From positions 62,001-126,000 of the forward strand of contig NZ_LQAQ01000090.1 of NCBI RefSeq assembly GCF_001583495.1: DNA of 64,000 bases. Reading direction: 5' to 3'. The notes below the pieces were generated by a model. That model saw nothing but the letters and a program-made list of their open reading frames with translations, made no database searches and was not told where the DNA came from. The translations under genes and the position numbers were made by a program. The stretch comes from Flammeovirga sp. SJP92. Lineage in GTDB: Bacteria > Bacteroidota > Bacteroidia > Cytophagales > Flammeovirgaceae. Positions 27,755-37,139 of the stretch are shown here, piece after piece (the first letter of the stretch is position 1; each line of letters starts with the position of its first letter).

Positions 27755-28879
27755 TTACCCATTTGTTTTTCGATAAGCAAGAACAGACATCGTATTAATG
27801 ATGATGGCATAGATCCCTATGATCAGGAAATTTATTTTGATATCATCCCAAGTAGCTCCTTTCAGTAAAACACTTCTCATCACTTCAATAAAATACCTGA
27901 AAGGATTTAGGTAAGTAATCTGCTGTGCCCATACCGGCATATTTTCAATAGGGGTAAACATACCGCTGAGCAAAACAAAAATGACCATGAAAAACCAAGC
28001 AATAAACATGGATTGCTGTTGTGTATCTGCTAGTGTTGATATAAACAACCCAATTCCCAAAACGACTAGAAGGTATAACATGGCAAAAAGAAAAATCAAA
28101 TAAATTGGCCCCAGCATAGGAACGCTAAAAGCAAGTTTTGCGATGATCAAGCCAAGACTTAAAACAAACATGCCTATACACCAAAATGGCAAAACCTTTC
28201 CCAGTATAAATTCTCCTTTGGTAATTGGCGTTACATTTAGTTGTTCGATGGTTCCAATTTCCTTTTCTTTTACAATATTCATTGAAGTCAGGAACATCCC
28301 AATCATACTTACTAATAAGACAAGTAATCCTGGTACCATGTAAAACTTGTAGTTGAGTGTAGAATTGTACCAGTTTTGCATGGAAAAATTAACTTTGAAA
28401 GGTGTTTTGTTTTGAGCAAGAAGTGCTTTGTTCTTATTAATGTACTCTTCTCTAAATTCTTGAATGATAGATTGAGCATAAGATGCCGAAATACCAGCTG
28501 TCATACCGTCTATTGCATTTACTTTAGCAGATAAAGAGACAGGTGTGTTTTGTGTCAAACTTTTTTCAAAATCATTAGGGATTTCAAGACTGATATTTAC
28601 TGAGCCTTCTTGCAGTGATGTTCCTTTAGTGTCGGTGGCATGTTTAAACTCAACTATATTAAAATATGCTGAAGCTTCATACTTTTCTATTAAAGATTGA
28701 GATAATTGAGAATGATCTCTGTCTACTATTTCTAGTTGTATGTTTTTTACATCAAAAGTGGCGGCAAAAGAAAGGACCATTAATTGCATGATAGGCATTA
28801 CAAAAATGATAGGCAACATTCCTTTGTCTCTAAATATTTGTTTGAATTCTTTTTGGAGAATGAATTTTAATGCACTCAT
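27755..28879 (-). CDS. ABC-2 type permease (efflux operon, second)
   Basis: A membrane permease of about 374 residues of the YhhJ/YbhR type. One span at the N-terminus (MLPIIFVMPIMQLMVLSFAA), a large extracytoplasmic domain (EIVDRDHSQLSQSLIEKYEA to about residue 180), then five spans. The conserved EKEIGTIEQLNVTPI loop between spans contacts the ATPase. I start at 28879 (MSALKFILQKEFKQIFRDKG), which matches the family start; an ATG at 28927 would add 16 residues not typical of it. Last gene of the efflux operon. Confidence 0.88.
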   Translation of the reverse strand: MSALKFILQKEFKQIFRDKGMLPIIFVMPIMQLMVLSFAATFDVKNIQLEIVDRDHSQLSQSLIEKYEASAYFNIVEFKHATDTKGTSLQEGSVNISLEIPNDFEKSLTQNTPVSLSAKVNAIDGMTAGISASYAQSIIQEFREEYINKNKALLAQNKTPFKVNFSMQNWYNSTLNYKFYMVPGLLVLLVSMIGMFLTSMNIVKEKEIGTIEQLNVTPITKGEFILGKVLPFWCIGMFVLSLGLIIAKLAFSVPMLGPIYLIFLFAMLYLLVVLGIGLFISTLADTQQQSMFIAWFFMVIFVLLSGMFTPIENMPVWAQQITYLNPFRYFIEVMRSVLLKGATWDDIKINFLIIGIYAIIINTMSVLAYRKTNG

Positions 28880-28935
28880 AAGATTTTGATTGAAATAATT
28901 AATACAAGATGTTTTAACCCAAGTCAAACCTGTTG

Positions 28936-30054
28936 TTATTCCAATCTGATTTTAAAGCGCTTTATACTTACACCCATTAGTAAGAAGAAAATGCCAACCA
29001 AGATCAATGTTTCCTTTAATATAAAACTTAAAGTAGCTCCTTTGAGCATTATACTTTTGATGATGATATTAAAGTAAGTTGCAGGGACAATCTTTGAAAC
29101 TATTTGAAGCGGAAGTGGCATATTTTCAATGGGGAAAATGAAACCAGACAGTAGCATTGTAGGTAGAAAAAGGGCAAATAATGAAATCATTAATGCGAGT
29201 TGCTGCGTCTCCGCAACTGTAGAAACAAAGATTCCTAATGCTAAAACTACCAAACAGTACAAAATGATCTCTCCAATCAATAAGGCATAACTTCCCATAA
29301 CTGGTACTTCAAAAATAAATTTCCCCAAAGCAATGATAAAGGAAGCATTGACAAAGGAGAGTAGAAGATAAGGAATAACTTTCCCTAACAATATGATAGA
29401 AGCATGCATAGGCGAAGCCAGAAGTACCTCCATAGTTCCAGTTTCTTTCTCTCTTGTAATTGCAATTGATGTCATCATGGTACAGACCAGCATTAATATA
29501 ATCGTAATGAGTCCAGGTACAAACATGTATACAGATTTAAGCTCTGGATTATACCTCATTTCAACTTCTGTATTAATAAGAGCAGGTGGAGGCATTGAAG
29601 TAATTTTTAATTCTTGTTCCATCAAATACTGCTGTACTTGCAATTGTAAATAACTACCTATTTGTGTACCTGTGTTGGGATCTGTGGCGTCAGAAATGAT
29701 TTGTACATCGGCTTTATTCTCTTTTCTTAGGGTTTCCCCAAATTTTGGAGGGAAAACCAATGCGGCTTTAATTCTACCTTTCTGGAAACCATCATCTATC
29801 TCATCAAAAGTTGTAAGGTAACTGTCTAAATCAAAATAGGAGGTAGATAACACTTTGTCAGTGATTTGAGTACTATGTTCATCTTTTGATAAATCAAGCA
29901 CTGCAATCTTCACATTCTTAATCTCATTGGAGATCGCAAAACCAAATAAAACGATTTGTACAATAGGAATTCCAAACAAGATCAATAATGTACGTTGATC
30001 TCTAAAAATATGATAGAATTCTTTTTTGATTATTCCTTTTAATCGATCAAACAT
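28936..30054 (-). CDS. ABC-2 type permease (efflux operon, first)
   Basis: A 372-residue permease paralogous to its downstream neighbour. The start MFDRLKGIIKKEFYHIFRDQ is followed by a span (LLILFGIPIVQIVLFGFAI), the extracytoplasmic domain (VLDLSKDEHSTQITDKVL) and five spans with TREKETGTMEVLLASPMHAS as the coupling loop. It should pair with the downstream permease to form the membrane channel powered by the two ATPases. It is 2 nt from the ATPase gene upstream. Confidence 0.9.
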   Translation of the reverse strand: MFDRLKGIIKKEFYHIFRDQRTLLILFGIPIVQIVLFGFAISNEIKNVKIAVLDLSKDEHSTQITDKVLSTSYFDLDSYLTTFDEIDDGFQKGRIKAALVFPPKFGETLRKENKADVQIISDATDPNTGTQIGSYLQLQVQQYLMEQELKITSMPPPALINTEVEMRYNPELKSVYMFVPGLITIILMLVCTMMTSIAITREKETGTMEVLLASPMHASIILLGKVIPYLLLSFVNASFIIALGKFIFEVPVMGSYALLIGEIILYCLVVLALGIFVSTVAETQQLALMISLFALFLPTMLLSGFIFPIENMPLPLQIVSKIVPATYFNIIIKSIMLKGATLSFILKETLILVGIFFLLMGVSIKRFKIRLE

Positions 30055-30056
30055 AA

Positions 30057-30803
30057 TTATTGGAGTTTATAATTTTCACCTCTTGCAATTTTCACGAAAA
30101 CCTCATCCATATTTTCAGAGTTGAAATCAGATTTCAACTCTTTTGGAGAGCCATAGCCAGCAATACGTCCATCTACCATCATAGAAATACGGTTACAATA
30201 TTCTGCTTCATCCATATAATGTGTCGTAACAAAAACGGTAGTCCCATTGTCAGCAGCTTCATAAATCATTTCCCAAAATTGGCGTCTTGTGATAGGGTCA
30301 ACACCTCCTGTAGGTTCATCAAGAAAAACAATTTTAGGTTGATGTAGTGTGGCTACAGAAAATGCAATCTTCTGTTTCCAACCCAAAGGCACTTCTTTTA
30401 ATAGTTTATTCCGAACATCAGAAAGCCCTAGCCTTTCAATCATAGTGTTACCTCTTTCGTTGAGTTGTTCTTTGGATAGACCGTAAATTCCTCCAAAAAA
30501 CTTAATGTTTTCCAAAAGGCTCAAATCATCATACAAAGAAAATTTCTGACTCATATAGCCAATGTTTTTCTTGATTTTTTCTTGTTGGGTAAAAACATCA
30601 AAACCAGCTACAGTTGCTTCACCTGAAGTGGGTGAAAGAAGCCCGGTCAACATTTTCATAGCAGTGGATTTACCAGCTCCGTTAGCACCTAGAAAACCGA
30701 AAATTTCTCCTTTTTTCACATCAAAAGAGATCTCATTAACTGCTTTGAAGTCACCAAAAGCTTTGGTAAGTTTTGTTGTTTCAATTATTTTTTCTGAATC
30801 CAT
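30057..30803 (-). CDS. ABC transporter ATPase (efflux operon, second)
   Basis: A 248-residue ATPase. Walker A is GANGAGKST, Walker B is KIVFLDEPTGGVDP, and the H-loop is VTTHYMDEAEYC. The signature segment is VPLGWKQKIAFSVATL rather than LSGGQ, the same degenerate type seen in the second half of YbhF-like fused ATPases. Here the two halves are separate genes, with the canonical half just upstream. The pair probably forms a heterodimer. Confidence 0.92.
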   Translation of the reverse strand: MDSEKIIETTKLTKAFGDFKAVNEISFDVKKGEIFGFLGANGAGKSTAMKMLTGLLSPTSGEATVAGFDVFTQQEKIKKNIGYMSQKFSLYDDLSLLENIKFFGGIYGLSKEQLNERGNTMIERLGLSDVRNKLLKEVPLGWKQKIAFSVATLHQPKIVFLDEPTGGVDPITRRQFWEMIYEAADNGTTVFVTTHYMDEAEYCNRISMMVDGRIAGYGSPKELKSDFNSENMDEVFVKIARGENYKLQ

Positions 30804-30805
30804 AA

Positions 30806-31726
30806 CTACTGCTTTTGATTGTTCATTAATCGGATGAAAACATCTTCAGTATTTGAGGCTATTCTCTCAATACTGATTTTACTAAAACCTTTATCTTTGA
30901 GGTAGCTATTTAACTCACTGGAAATATCATTTTCTCTTTGGTCTGTATAATGCAATTTTTCTCCAAACGGAAATACACTATCCATATATGGATATTCTCT
31001 CAGTGCTTTGATTAATTTGTAATTCCCTTCATTAGTTTCTAAAGCATATAAAGTTTTGCCCAAAGAACTAGCTACATTCTGTGGGGTGTCAATTCTAAGT
31101 ATTTCCCCATCATTCATCAATGCCACTCTATCACAAAGATCTGCTTCATCCATATAAGGTGTAGAAACAATGATGGTTATGTTGTGTTGATGCAGTCCCT
31201 TAATGATTTGCCAAAACTCTTTTCTGGAAACAGGATCAACTCCTGTAGTGGGTTCATCAAGAAACAAAACTTTTGGGTAATGTATTAAAGCTGAGCACAA
31301 GGCTAGTTTTTGTTTCATTCCCCCTGATAAAGCCCCTGCTTTTCTATCATTAAAAGGTTCAATTTGTTGGTAAATATCCTTTATTAAATTGTAACTCTTT
31401 TTAATAGTAGTACCGAAAATTGTGGCAAAGAACTCCAAATTCTCTTTCACAGATAAATCTTCATATAATGAAAATCTCCCAGGCATGTAACCGATGTGAT
31501 TCCGGATGTATTGATACTGTTTATTCGGGTCTTTTCCCATTACAGAAACATGCCCTTCATCTGATAGGATCAGAGAGTTTAATATTCTAATCAATGTGGA
31601 TTTACCAGCTCCATCTGGTCCAATCAGACCAAATATTTCATTTTGTTTTACATCAAAAGAAATCCCTTTTAGAGCTTTCACCTCCCCATAGCTTTTTCTT
31701 AAGTTTTTTACTTCAATAACCGCCAT
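30806..31726 (-). CDS. ABC transporter ATPase (efflux operon, first)
   Basis: A 306-residue ATPase. Walker A is GPDGAGKSTL, signature is LSGGMKQKLAL, Walker B is KVLFLDEPTTGVDP, and the H-loop region is VSTPYMDEADLC, where the usual histidine is proline (STPYM), a deviation also seen in YbhF-like first halves. About 80 C-terminal residues extend past the core. Partner of the second ATPase; 2 nt gap. Confidence 0.92.
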   Translation of the reverse strand: MAVIEVKNLRKSYGEVKALKGISFDVKQNEIFGLIGPDGAGKSTLIRILNSLILSDEGHVSVMGKDPNKQYQYIRNHIGYMPGRFSLYEDLSVKENLEFFATIFGTTIKKSYNLIKDIYQQIEPFNDRKAGALSGGMKQKLALCSALIHYPKVLFLDEPTTGVDPVSRKEFWQIIKGLHQHNITIIVSTPYMDEADLCDRVALMNDGEILRIDTPQNVASSLGKTLYALETNEGNYKLIKALREYPYMDSVFPFGEKLHYTDQRENDISSELNSYLKDKGFSKISIERIASNTEDVFIRLMNNQKQ

Positions 31727-31732
31727 AATGCA

Positions 31733-32650
31733 TTATTTAAAGTTAACTTCAGCAGGCATCCCAATTCTGTAAAAACCGTCCTTGTTTTCTACTTTTACTT
31801 TAAAAGCATAAATAAGGCTTACTCTTTCTTCTTTTGTTTGAATTGTTTTAGGAGTGAATTCAGCTTTATCAGAAATCCATTCAATTACACCTTGAGTTTG
31901 TTTCATTGCACCTTCTTTAGTGTCAGTTAAAACAGTTACTTTTTGTCCTACTTTAATAGTAGACAATTGTGAAGCGGATGTATATGCTTTTACTTTTAAA
32001 GTGGAAAGATCTGCTACTTTATAAAGAGGTTTTCCAATGGAAGTCATTTCACCTTCTTCCGCAAATTTCTGTAAAATTGTGCCTTTAACAGGGGCGATGA
32101 TTTTGCAACGACTAATTTGTTCATTGATCAGATCTACTTTTCGACTCAAAGGTTCATACTGACTCATCGTCGCTTTATTAGAATCCTTAATTTGCCTTTT
32201 TGTCGCTTCGAGCTGTTTTTCATTAATAGCTAAGGATGAATTTACATTATCTAGTTGTTGTTGCGTTGCCGCTTCATTGGCGAAGAGTTTTTCTAACCTT
32301 TCTTTATCAATTAAGAGTTTCTTTTTCTGTGCTTCAAACACTGCAATTTGTTCATGAATACTCATTACCCTTGATCCAAGTGCAGCAATATTGGCTTCTA
32401 CCTCTTCTTTTTGCAACTGAAGTAGCACCGTGTCTATCTGTCCAACAGTTTCTCCATTTTTTATTTTGTCACCTTCTTCAATATCAAGATTGATAATTCT
32501 ACCTTGACCTTCAGAAGAAATAATTACTTCTACTGCTTCAAAATTTCCGTAGGCGTCAGATTTCTCATCACTTGAATTACAACTGAAAAAGGTTCCTGTT
32601 ATGGCGATACTAATTAATAATGATAGGGGATGAATTGATATATTTTTCAT
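31733..32650 (-). CDS. HlyD/MFP periplasmic adaptor lipoprotein
   Basis: A 305-residue membrane fusion protein linking the inner-membrane ABC pump to the TolC-like channel. The signal sequence ends in TFFSC followed by NSSDEKS, a lipobox. The lipoyl half-motifs are IISSEGQGRIINLDIEEGDK and CKIIAPVKGTILQKFAEEGE, flanking a coiled-coil hairpin (residues about 80-165). The C-terminal beta domain has KVKAYTSASQLSTIKVGQKV. YbhG/EmrA-like architecture. Confidence 0.9.
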   Translation of the reverse strand: MKNISIHPLSLLISIAITGTFFSCNSSDEKSDAYGNFEAVEVIISSEGQGRIINLDIEEGDKIKNGETVGQIDTVLLQLQKEEVEANIAALGSRVMSIHEQIAVFEAQKKKLLIDKERLEKLFANEAATQQQLDNVNSSLAINEKQLEATKRQIKDSNKATMSQYEPLSRKVDLINEQISRCKIIAPVKGTILQKFAEEGEMTSIGKPLYKVADLSTLKVKAYTSASQLSTIKVGQKVTVLTDTKEGAMKQTQGVIEWISDKAEFTPKTIQTKEERVSLIYAFKVKVENKDGFYRIGMPAEVNFK

Positions 32651-32679
32651 TAGAATTGATTTTAAAAGTGAAAGGAAGG

Positions 32680-33954
32680 TTAAAGGAGTCCTTTTGTCAT
32701 TGCTAAATGATATTGAGTCTGCAATAACTCAAGCTCATGGTTAGAGAGGTTTAACTTGGCATCAACCATGGCATTTAATGAAGAAATGTACTCAGAGGAA
32801 GTAACTGCGCCATTATCCAAAGCTCCTTTTGACCTTTTCGTTTTTCTTTCATGAATTTTTATTATTTCATGATCTTCCAAGATTAAGCTATTAAGTTGAT
32901 CAATACGGGACTGAATTTGTGAGATTTGAATATTTAAGCTTTTATTAAAAGTTTCCAATTCAGAATCAATCACCTCTTTCTGAATTTGAGTAATCTGTCT
33001 TTCTTTTTTATTCTTTCCATAATCGAATGGAGACCACTTCACTCTTACACCAAATTGATAAAAAGTGTCCCCATTAATTTCAAAGAAGTTATAAGGATTG
33101 GGATTGCCATATCCACCTAAAGCATAAAGAGAAATTTTGGGCATTCTTTCGGTTTGCAATAGGTCTTTACTTCTATCCATTTTAGAAGATTGAAGCTGAT
33201 ACATTTTTAACTCAGGGCGGTTAATAGCAGTTGAGTTTTGATTGAGAATTGTAGGTCTAACCAATACAAATTCATTCCATTCATTTTCTCTTTCCAACCA
33301 AATTCCAAGTACTCTTAGTGCACCCTTTTTTTGAGCCTGAATAGAGAGAAGTTTTTGTTTAGCCTTATGATATTCCACTCTCAACGCATCAGTTGTATTA
33401 GGGAGAACGACACCACCCTTTTCAAGTGTTTCAATTTCTTTTAATTGATTTTCAATTTCCTTAATTACACCTTCTTTAATTAGAAGTTCTTGTTCTTGAT
33501 AACTTAAGGCAGCGAAATAAATCTGAGATACAGATTCTTTTATTTTGAATTGGCTGACTTCATTTTCTTGTAATTTGATATTAAAGTCAGCGTCCTTGTC
33601 GGCTAACCTTTTCTTTTTGATGGCTCCATCATAAAGTAAATAATCTACAGAGGCATAAGTTTGCCATTGTGTTTTGGGGATTTCAGGAAATAACCCAATT
33701 TGTGCCACCTCAGGATCAGTAGGAGCAACAACGTCAGAAAAGTATCCTACTTGACCTTGAAGGTTGAATTGGGGTAGTTTATTTTTCTGGATTGATTCTA
33801 CTTCATTGGCGTGGATTCTTTCAAACATTTCTCTTTGCTGAGAAATGGGATGCTTTTCCAAAGCTTCTTGTTCTGCTTGTTTAAAAGTGATGGTGGTTTG
33901 TCCGAGTAGTTGATAACTAAACCCAAACAATAATAAAATTAGTATACGTTTCAT
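32680..33954 (-). CDS. TolC-like outer membrane efflux protein
   Basis: A 424-residue OEP-family protein with signal peptide (ILILLLFGFSYQLLGQ). It has the two helical repeats of TolC (QAEQEALEKHPISQQREMFE in the first, KEVIDSELETFNKSLNIQIS in the second) and NKLPQFNLQGQVGYF / RMPKISLYALGGYGNPN membrane strands. It should form the trimeric exit duct for the ABC pump encoded downstream. It starts 3 nt after tetR, so the two are translationally close. Confidence 0.9.
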   Translation of the reverse strand: MKRILILLLFGFSYQLLGQTTITFKQAEQEALEKHPISQQREMFERIHANEVESIQKNKLPQFNLQGQVGYFSDVVAPTDPEVAQIGLFPEIPKTQWQTYASVDYLLYDGAIKKKRLADKDADFNIKLQENEVSQFKIKESVSQIYFAALSYQEQELLIKEGVIKEIENQLKEIETLEKGGVVLPNTTDALRVEYHKAKQKLLSIQAQKKGALRVLGIWLERENEWNEFVLVRPTILNQNSTAINRPELKMYQLQSSKMDRSKDLLQTERMPKISLYALGGYGNPNPYNFFEINGDTFYQFGVRVKWSPFDYGKNKKERQITQIQKEVIDSELETFNKSLNIQISQIQSRIDQLNSLILEDHEIIKIHERKTKRSKGALDNGAVTSSEYISSLNAMVDAKLNLSNHELELLQTQYHLAMTKGLL

Positions 33955-33957
33955 TCT

Positions 33958-34542
33958 TTATTTGATCATAATTCCGGAAAGGATGATTTGAGGAAGTATT
34001 TTTTTTCTTTCTTCAAGGAATTCTTCGAAAGTGGTTGTTTTTTCAAGCCCTAATCCAAGAAGCATTGGTTTTGCAATAAATGGGAATACACAACTTCCTA
34101 GTACTGTAGTTGTCAATTGAAAAGGGTCTATGTGTTTAAACTCCTCATCGTTTTTCAGTTCCATTCCCAATTTCATGATACCTTCAGCTATTTCAGGAGG
34201 AGGAGTTAATGGCATTTTATTCATTGTGAGTTCCCCAAGAATAAAGGTCAAAAGGAGTGGATTTTCTTTGAGAGAGTCAATGTAACCGTCTACAAAGTTT
34301 TGAATTCTCTTATCAAGAGGAAGTTCTTTTTGAAACAACTCTTGTTTTAAAGGAAGGAGCATTTTTCGAATCAATCCCACAAAGACCTCTTTAAATAATC
34401 CTTCCTTGTTTTTAAAGTAATAATGCAGGAGGGCTTTATTTACACCAGCCGCATCTGCAATCTCTTGCATTCTTGTTCCACTCTTTCCTTTCTTTTGAAA
34501 GATATCTCTGGCCACTTCAAGTATTTTTTCTTTGGAATCCAT
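33958..34542 (-). CDS. TetR-family transcriptional regulator
   Basis: A 194-residue repressor. The N-terminal helix-turn-helix is typical (KEKILEVARDIFQKKGKSGT, MQEIADAAGVNKALLHYYFK, NKEGLFKEVF). The C-terminal ligand domain is variable. It is the first gene of the efflux operon, and three 16-bp inverted-repeat sites lie just upstream of its start, one touching the start codon, so autoregulation together with the pump is very likely. The inducer is unknown. Confidence 0.92.
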   Translation of the reverse strand: MDSKEKILEVARDIFQKKGKSGTRMQEIADAAGVNKALLHYYFKNKEGLFKEVFVGLIRKMLLPLKQELFQKELPLDKRIQNFVDGYIDSLKENPLLLTFILGELTMNKMPLTPPPEIAEGIMKLGMELKNDEEFKHIDPFQLTTTVLGSCVFPFIAKPMLLGLGLEKTTTFEEFLEERKKILPQIILSGIMIK

Positions 34543-34617
34543 TTAACTATTTGGTTGATGAATTACCAATTTAACCATATGGTTAACATGAGTCAATTTT
34601 TTTAACCAAAAAGTTAA
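34543..34617. promoter_or_regulatory. Three TetR-type operator sites
   Basis: TTAACCATATGGTTAA (34571-34586) is a perfect 16-bp palindrome. TTAACTATTTGGTTGA (34543-34558) and TTAACCAAAAAGTTAA (34602-34617) are related imperfect copies, 28 and 31 bp away start to start (about three helical turns). All lie in the tetR promoter-leader, so they are the probable operators. Confidence 0.7.
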
Positions 34618-35622
34618 AGTATATTTTTATGATTACTTATTTAGTATACTTTCTTAAGTTTTGATTGCATTATTTAAATATTACAATTCTAAGAATTATA
34701 GGAGTGGTCACTCAGTCTTGCTAATAGTTAAGCCCAAATGACTCATCTGCTCTTAAATCAAGATTATTCCCCTTAATAAGAATAAAATTGTTGCTTTTAA
34801 ATCTCGAAGTAATGTTATGTAATTCGACTTTTACGCTTATTTCCTACTCAATTTAATGAAACAGGTTGAAAGATGAAATTATTTGTTTAGACGAAGAAAT
34901 TATTTCAAAAGGACTTTAAAATATTACTATTCTTAGATTCTATTGTGAAGTATGAATATATTTTCATTTTATTGAAAATATATCGCGTCGTTTATTTTTA
35001 TTTTTTTGATTAAACATTACATTCGAATTGCGAAAGTAAAATGATTACATTTTTTACTTCATAATACAGCAGGTAAACTATTTTTTTTACAGTGTACGTT
35101 TCTCAATTCAAACGCTAAAATTAAAAACTTTTAGAATATGAAGAACAAACTTAAAGATGCTAGGTGTTTTCAATGTTACAATATTATATACAGATCATGA
35201 TAACATTATTATAGACTGACAATAAATATGTTACAGTAAATAATCTCAAACTTTGACAAAAGCAGGTTATTGTTAATACCTATAACAAAAAGTTCAAAAT
35301 TTATTAAAAAATCTATATCATTTGTCCGAAATGTTTTGTGTATTTTGTGATCGAGTTCAGTAACAGGACTGAGACTCAAAAGTCTAATGGACAAACCGTT
35401 TCAACAATAAATTAAATTAATATCGTTTATAACGTTCATCTTTCAACAAGATGGAATAGGTACAAATCCAAAAGGTTATTATTTAATACTCTTGAGAAGA
35501 AACCAATTAAAGCAAAGTAGAACTCTCTAATTAACGTTTTAATATCAAGCAATTCGAAAGAAAATAATAAGAAATACTCTTAGAAGTACTTAAAAAGTAA
35601 ACGCTAAAAAACCAAACAGCTG
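34618..35622 (+). promoter_or_regulatory. Long gene-free leader of the CIS locus
   Basis: About 1 kb of AT-rich sequence with no credible protein gene. It holds an AT hairpin ATATATTTTC/GAAAATATAT (34956-34983). At 35321-35395 a possible three-way RNA fold is seen: outer stem TTTGTCC/GGACAAA, with inner hairpins CAGT/ACTG (35358-35371) and AGACT-CAAA-AGTCT (35372-35385). CATCTT-TCAAC-AAGATG (35437-35453) is a further hairpin. Such a length is unusual next to a tightly packed operon and suggests regulated expression. No exact TAnnTTTG element was found; TACGTTTC at about 35095 is the nearest. Confidence 0.4.
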
Positions 35623-36141
35623 ATGATTTCTATACTGACTGAGTTTTTACAAAACGAACTAATTGATCTAATTTCAACATCAGGAAAAAATGTTAAGGTT
35701 CATGTAGGTCCCATTATTGGAGCTGAAGGGGAAGTGCATGTTATGAATGCTGCAGGTGAGTCTTTACTGCTAATTAACTTGATTAATTTATCAGAAGAGA
35801 TTTATGGCACCGTCAAGATGCAACCTAATGCTACTGCCTTGAATTTGAAGTACATGTTTTCCGTTTCCAATAATGACAATTACTTGGAATCCTTAAGCAT
35901 TCTATCGGATGTTATTGCTTTTTTTACTGCAAACCATACTTATACACCTGAAAATGGTCCTGGTATTGAAGGTTTAAGACAGATGAATTTCAAGATGTTT
36001 AACATGGAAGATAAAGATCTTTCAGGTGTGTTTATTAGCATGGGTATGAAAAAGATACCTACTGTTTTTTACGAGTGTAGAATGGTGACTATCAAAAATG
36101 CAACCACTGCACCAATAGGAGGAAGTTTAGCCGGCTGGTAA
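35623..36141 (+). CDS. DUF4255 tail terminator/cap protein (Pvc16-like)
   Basis: A 172-residue DUF4255 protein, the family that caps the distal end of sheath and tube in contractile injection systems (Pvc16/Afp16). The family look is plain: ILTEFLQNELIDLI, then VHVMNAAG, LLLINLINLSEEIY, ALNLKYMFSVSNNDNYLESL, and LSGVFISMGMKKIPTVFYEC. It is the first gene of the CIS locus, whereas Pvc16 is last in the Photorhabdus order, although a leading DUF4255 gene is common in Bacteroidota. Expected cytoplasmic during assembly. Confidence 0.88.
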   Translation: MISILTEFLQNELIDLISTSGKNVKVHVGPIIGAEGEVHVMNAAGESLLLINLINLSEEIYGTVKMQPNATALNLKYMFSVSNNDNYLESLSILSDVIAFFTANHTYTPENGPGIEGLRQMNFKMFNMEDKDLSGVFISMGMKKIPTVFYECRMVTIKNATTAPIGGSLAGW

Positions 36142-36155
36142 ACATAATGTAAATC

Positions 36156-37013
36156 ATGGCATCATTACAAAAAATAACTTCGATACGTTTCCTGCCTGTA
36201 CTGAGCTTAAAAACAAACTTTTCAGGTTTCGATACTGATATTCCTTTTTTTGATATTAAGCCTCTAAACAGTACTGAAAATCTTTTAAGGGAGATTGGTG
36301 CAATCCATCGACCTATTGATAATCAATGGCAAAGCAGTATTGCACAAGGAGACATTCAAAGGAGCCTTTTGATTTTAGAACAATTGGATGATGAATACCT
36401 TTATTTTTCCGTTTCCTACAAATCAATAGAAAGTTATTACTTGGCAGATTTTCCATTAGAGAATATGGAGGATACCCTTTTTCAGGGAGAAATTGTTTTT
36501 GACAAGAAATCAGCTCAATTACAATTTAATCAGGCCTTGACTACGAGTAGTAAATTGAAATCTTTTGATCAGATTGGTGCTCATGAGTTACCAGTGCAGT
36601 ATGCTCAACTTCAGTCAATTTTTGCTATTGTTAAACTAAGTAAGAAATCTTTTGTGGATTGTTTAACGCACCTGGAAAAGACATACAAACCTTGGGTGGT
36701 TGATTTAGCAATCAATAGTCGAAAATTAAAATTCAAGTATGTTATTCAAAAACCAGTATTTGAAAAATATAAGCTTTTAGTTCCGAAAGGAGAAAAAGAA
36801 TATAAGCAGATTATAAATGAGGGGAAATTGGAGTTTATTTCTTCTGTAACCACAAGTGCTTCGCCATTGGTTCTCAAAGGGAGACAATTGCAGTTAAGTG
36901 TTTTGATGGAGGGAGAATGGAAGGTTATCAAACAAGCTTTGCCATCACCTACGACAGGGAATTTAAACTTTGATCCAAAAACAAAAGAACCTCAATGGAT
37001 AATGAATATGTAG
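36156..37013 (+). CDS. CIS-locus protein of unknown function
   Basis: A 285-residue soluble protein without signal peptide or membrane span. No domain recognised. The N-terminal third is strand-rich (TSIRFLPVLSLKTNFSGFD), and FSVSYKSIESYYLADFPLEN with later RQLQLSVLMEGEWKVIKQAL look like beta structure. It sits 14 nt after the DUF4255 gene and 126 nt before the sheath gene, so it is likely to act at the cap end or as an assembly factor. The position hints at a second cap or adaptor protein. Confidence 0.55.
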   Translation: MASLQKITSIRFLPVLSLKTNFSGFDTDIPFFDIKPLNSTENLLREIGAIHRPIDNQWQSSIAQGDIQRSLLILEQLDDEYLYFSVSYKSIESYYLADFPLENMEDTLFQGEIVFDKKSAQLQFNQALTTSSKLKSFDQIGAHELPVQYAQLQSIFAIVKLSKKSFVDCLTHLEKTYKPWVVDLAINSRKLKFKYVIQKPVFEKYKLLVPKGEKEYKQIINEGKLEFISSVTTSASPLVLKGRQLQLSVLMEGEWKVIKQALPSPTTGNLNFDPKTKEPQWIMNM

Positions 37014-37139
37014 TATTTCAATGGGTTAAAAAACTAACGGTCATTTCTTCAATCCAAGTGATGGCAACTTCTTCCCAATGCAAATGCTAACTATTATACA
37101 GCAGTTAATTTTTTAACGAAAAACAAAACAATTGTCATC

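Noticed and set aside
35209-35394. A 61-codon minus-strand frame, and a 20-codon plus-strand frame at 35139, in the CIS leader
   Set aside because: Short, AT-driven, no start context or homology, and overlapping the stems noted there.
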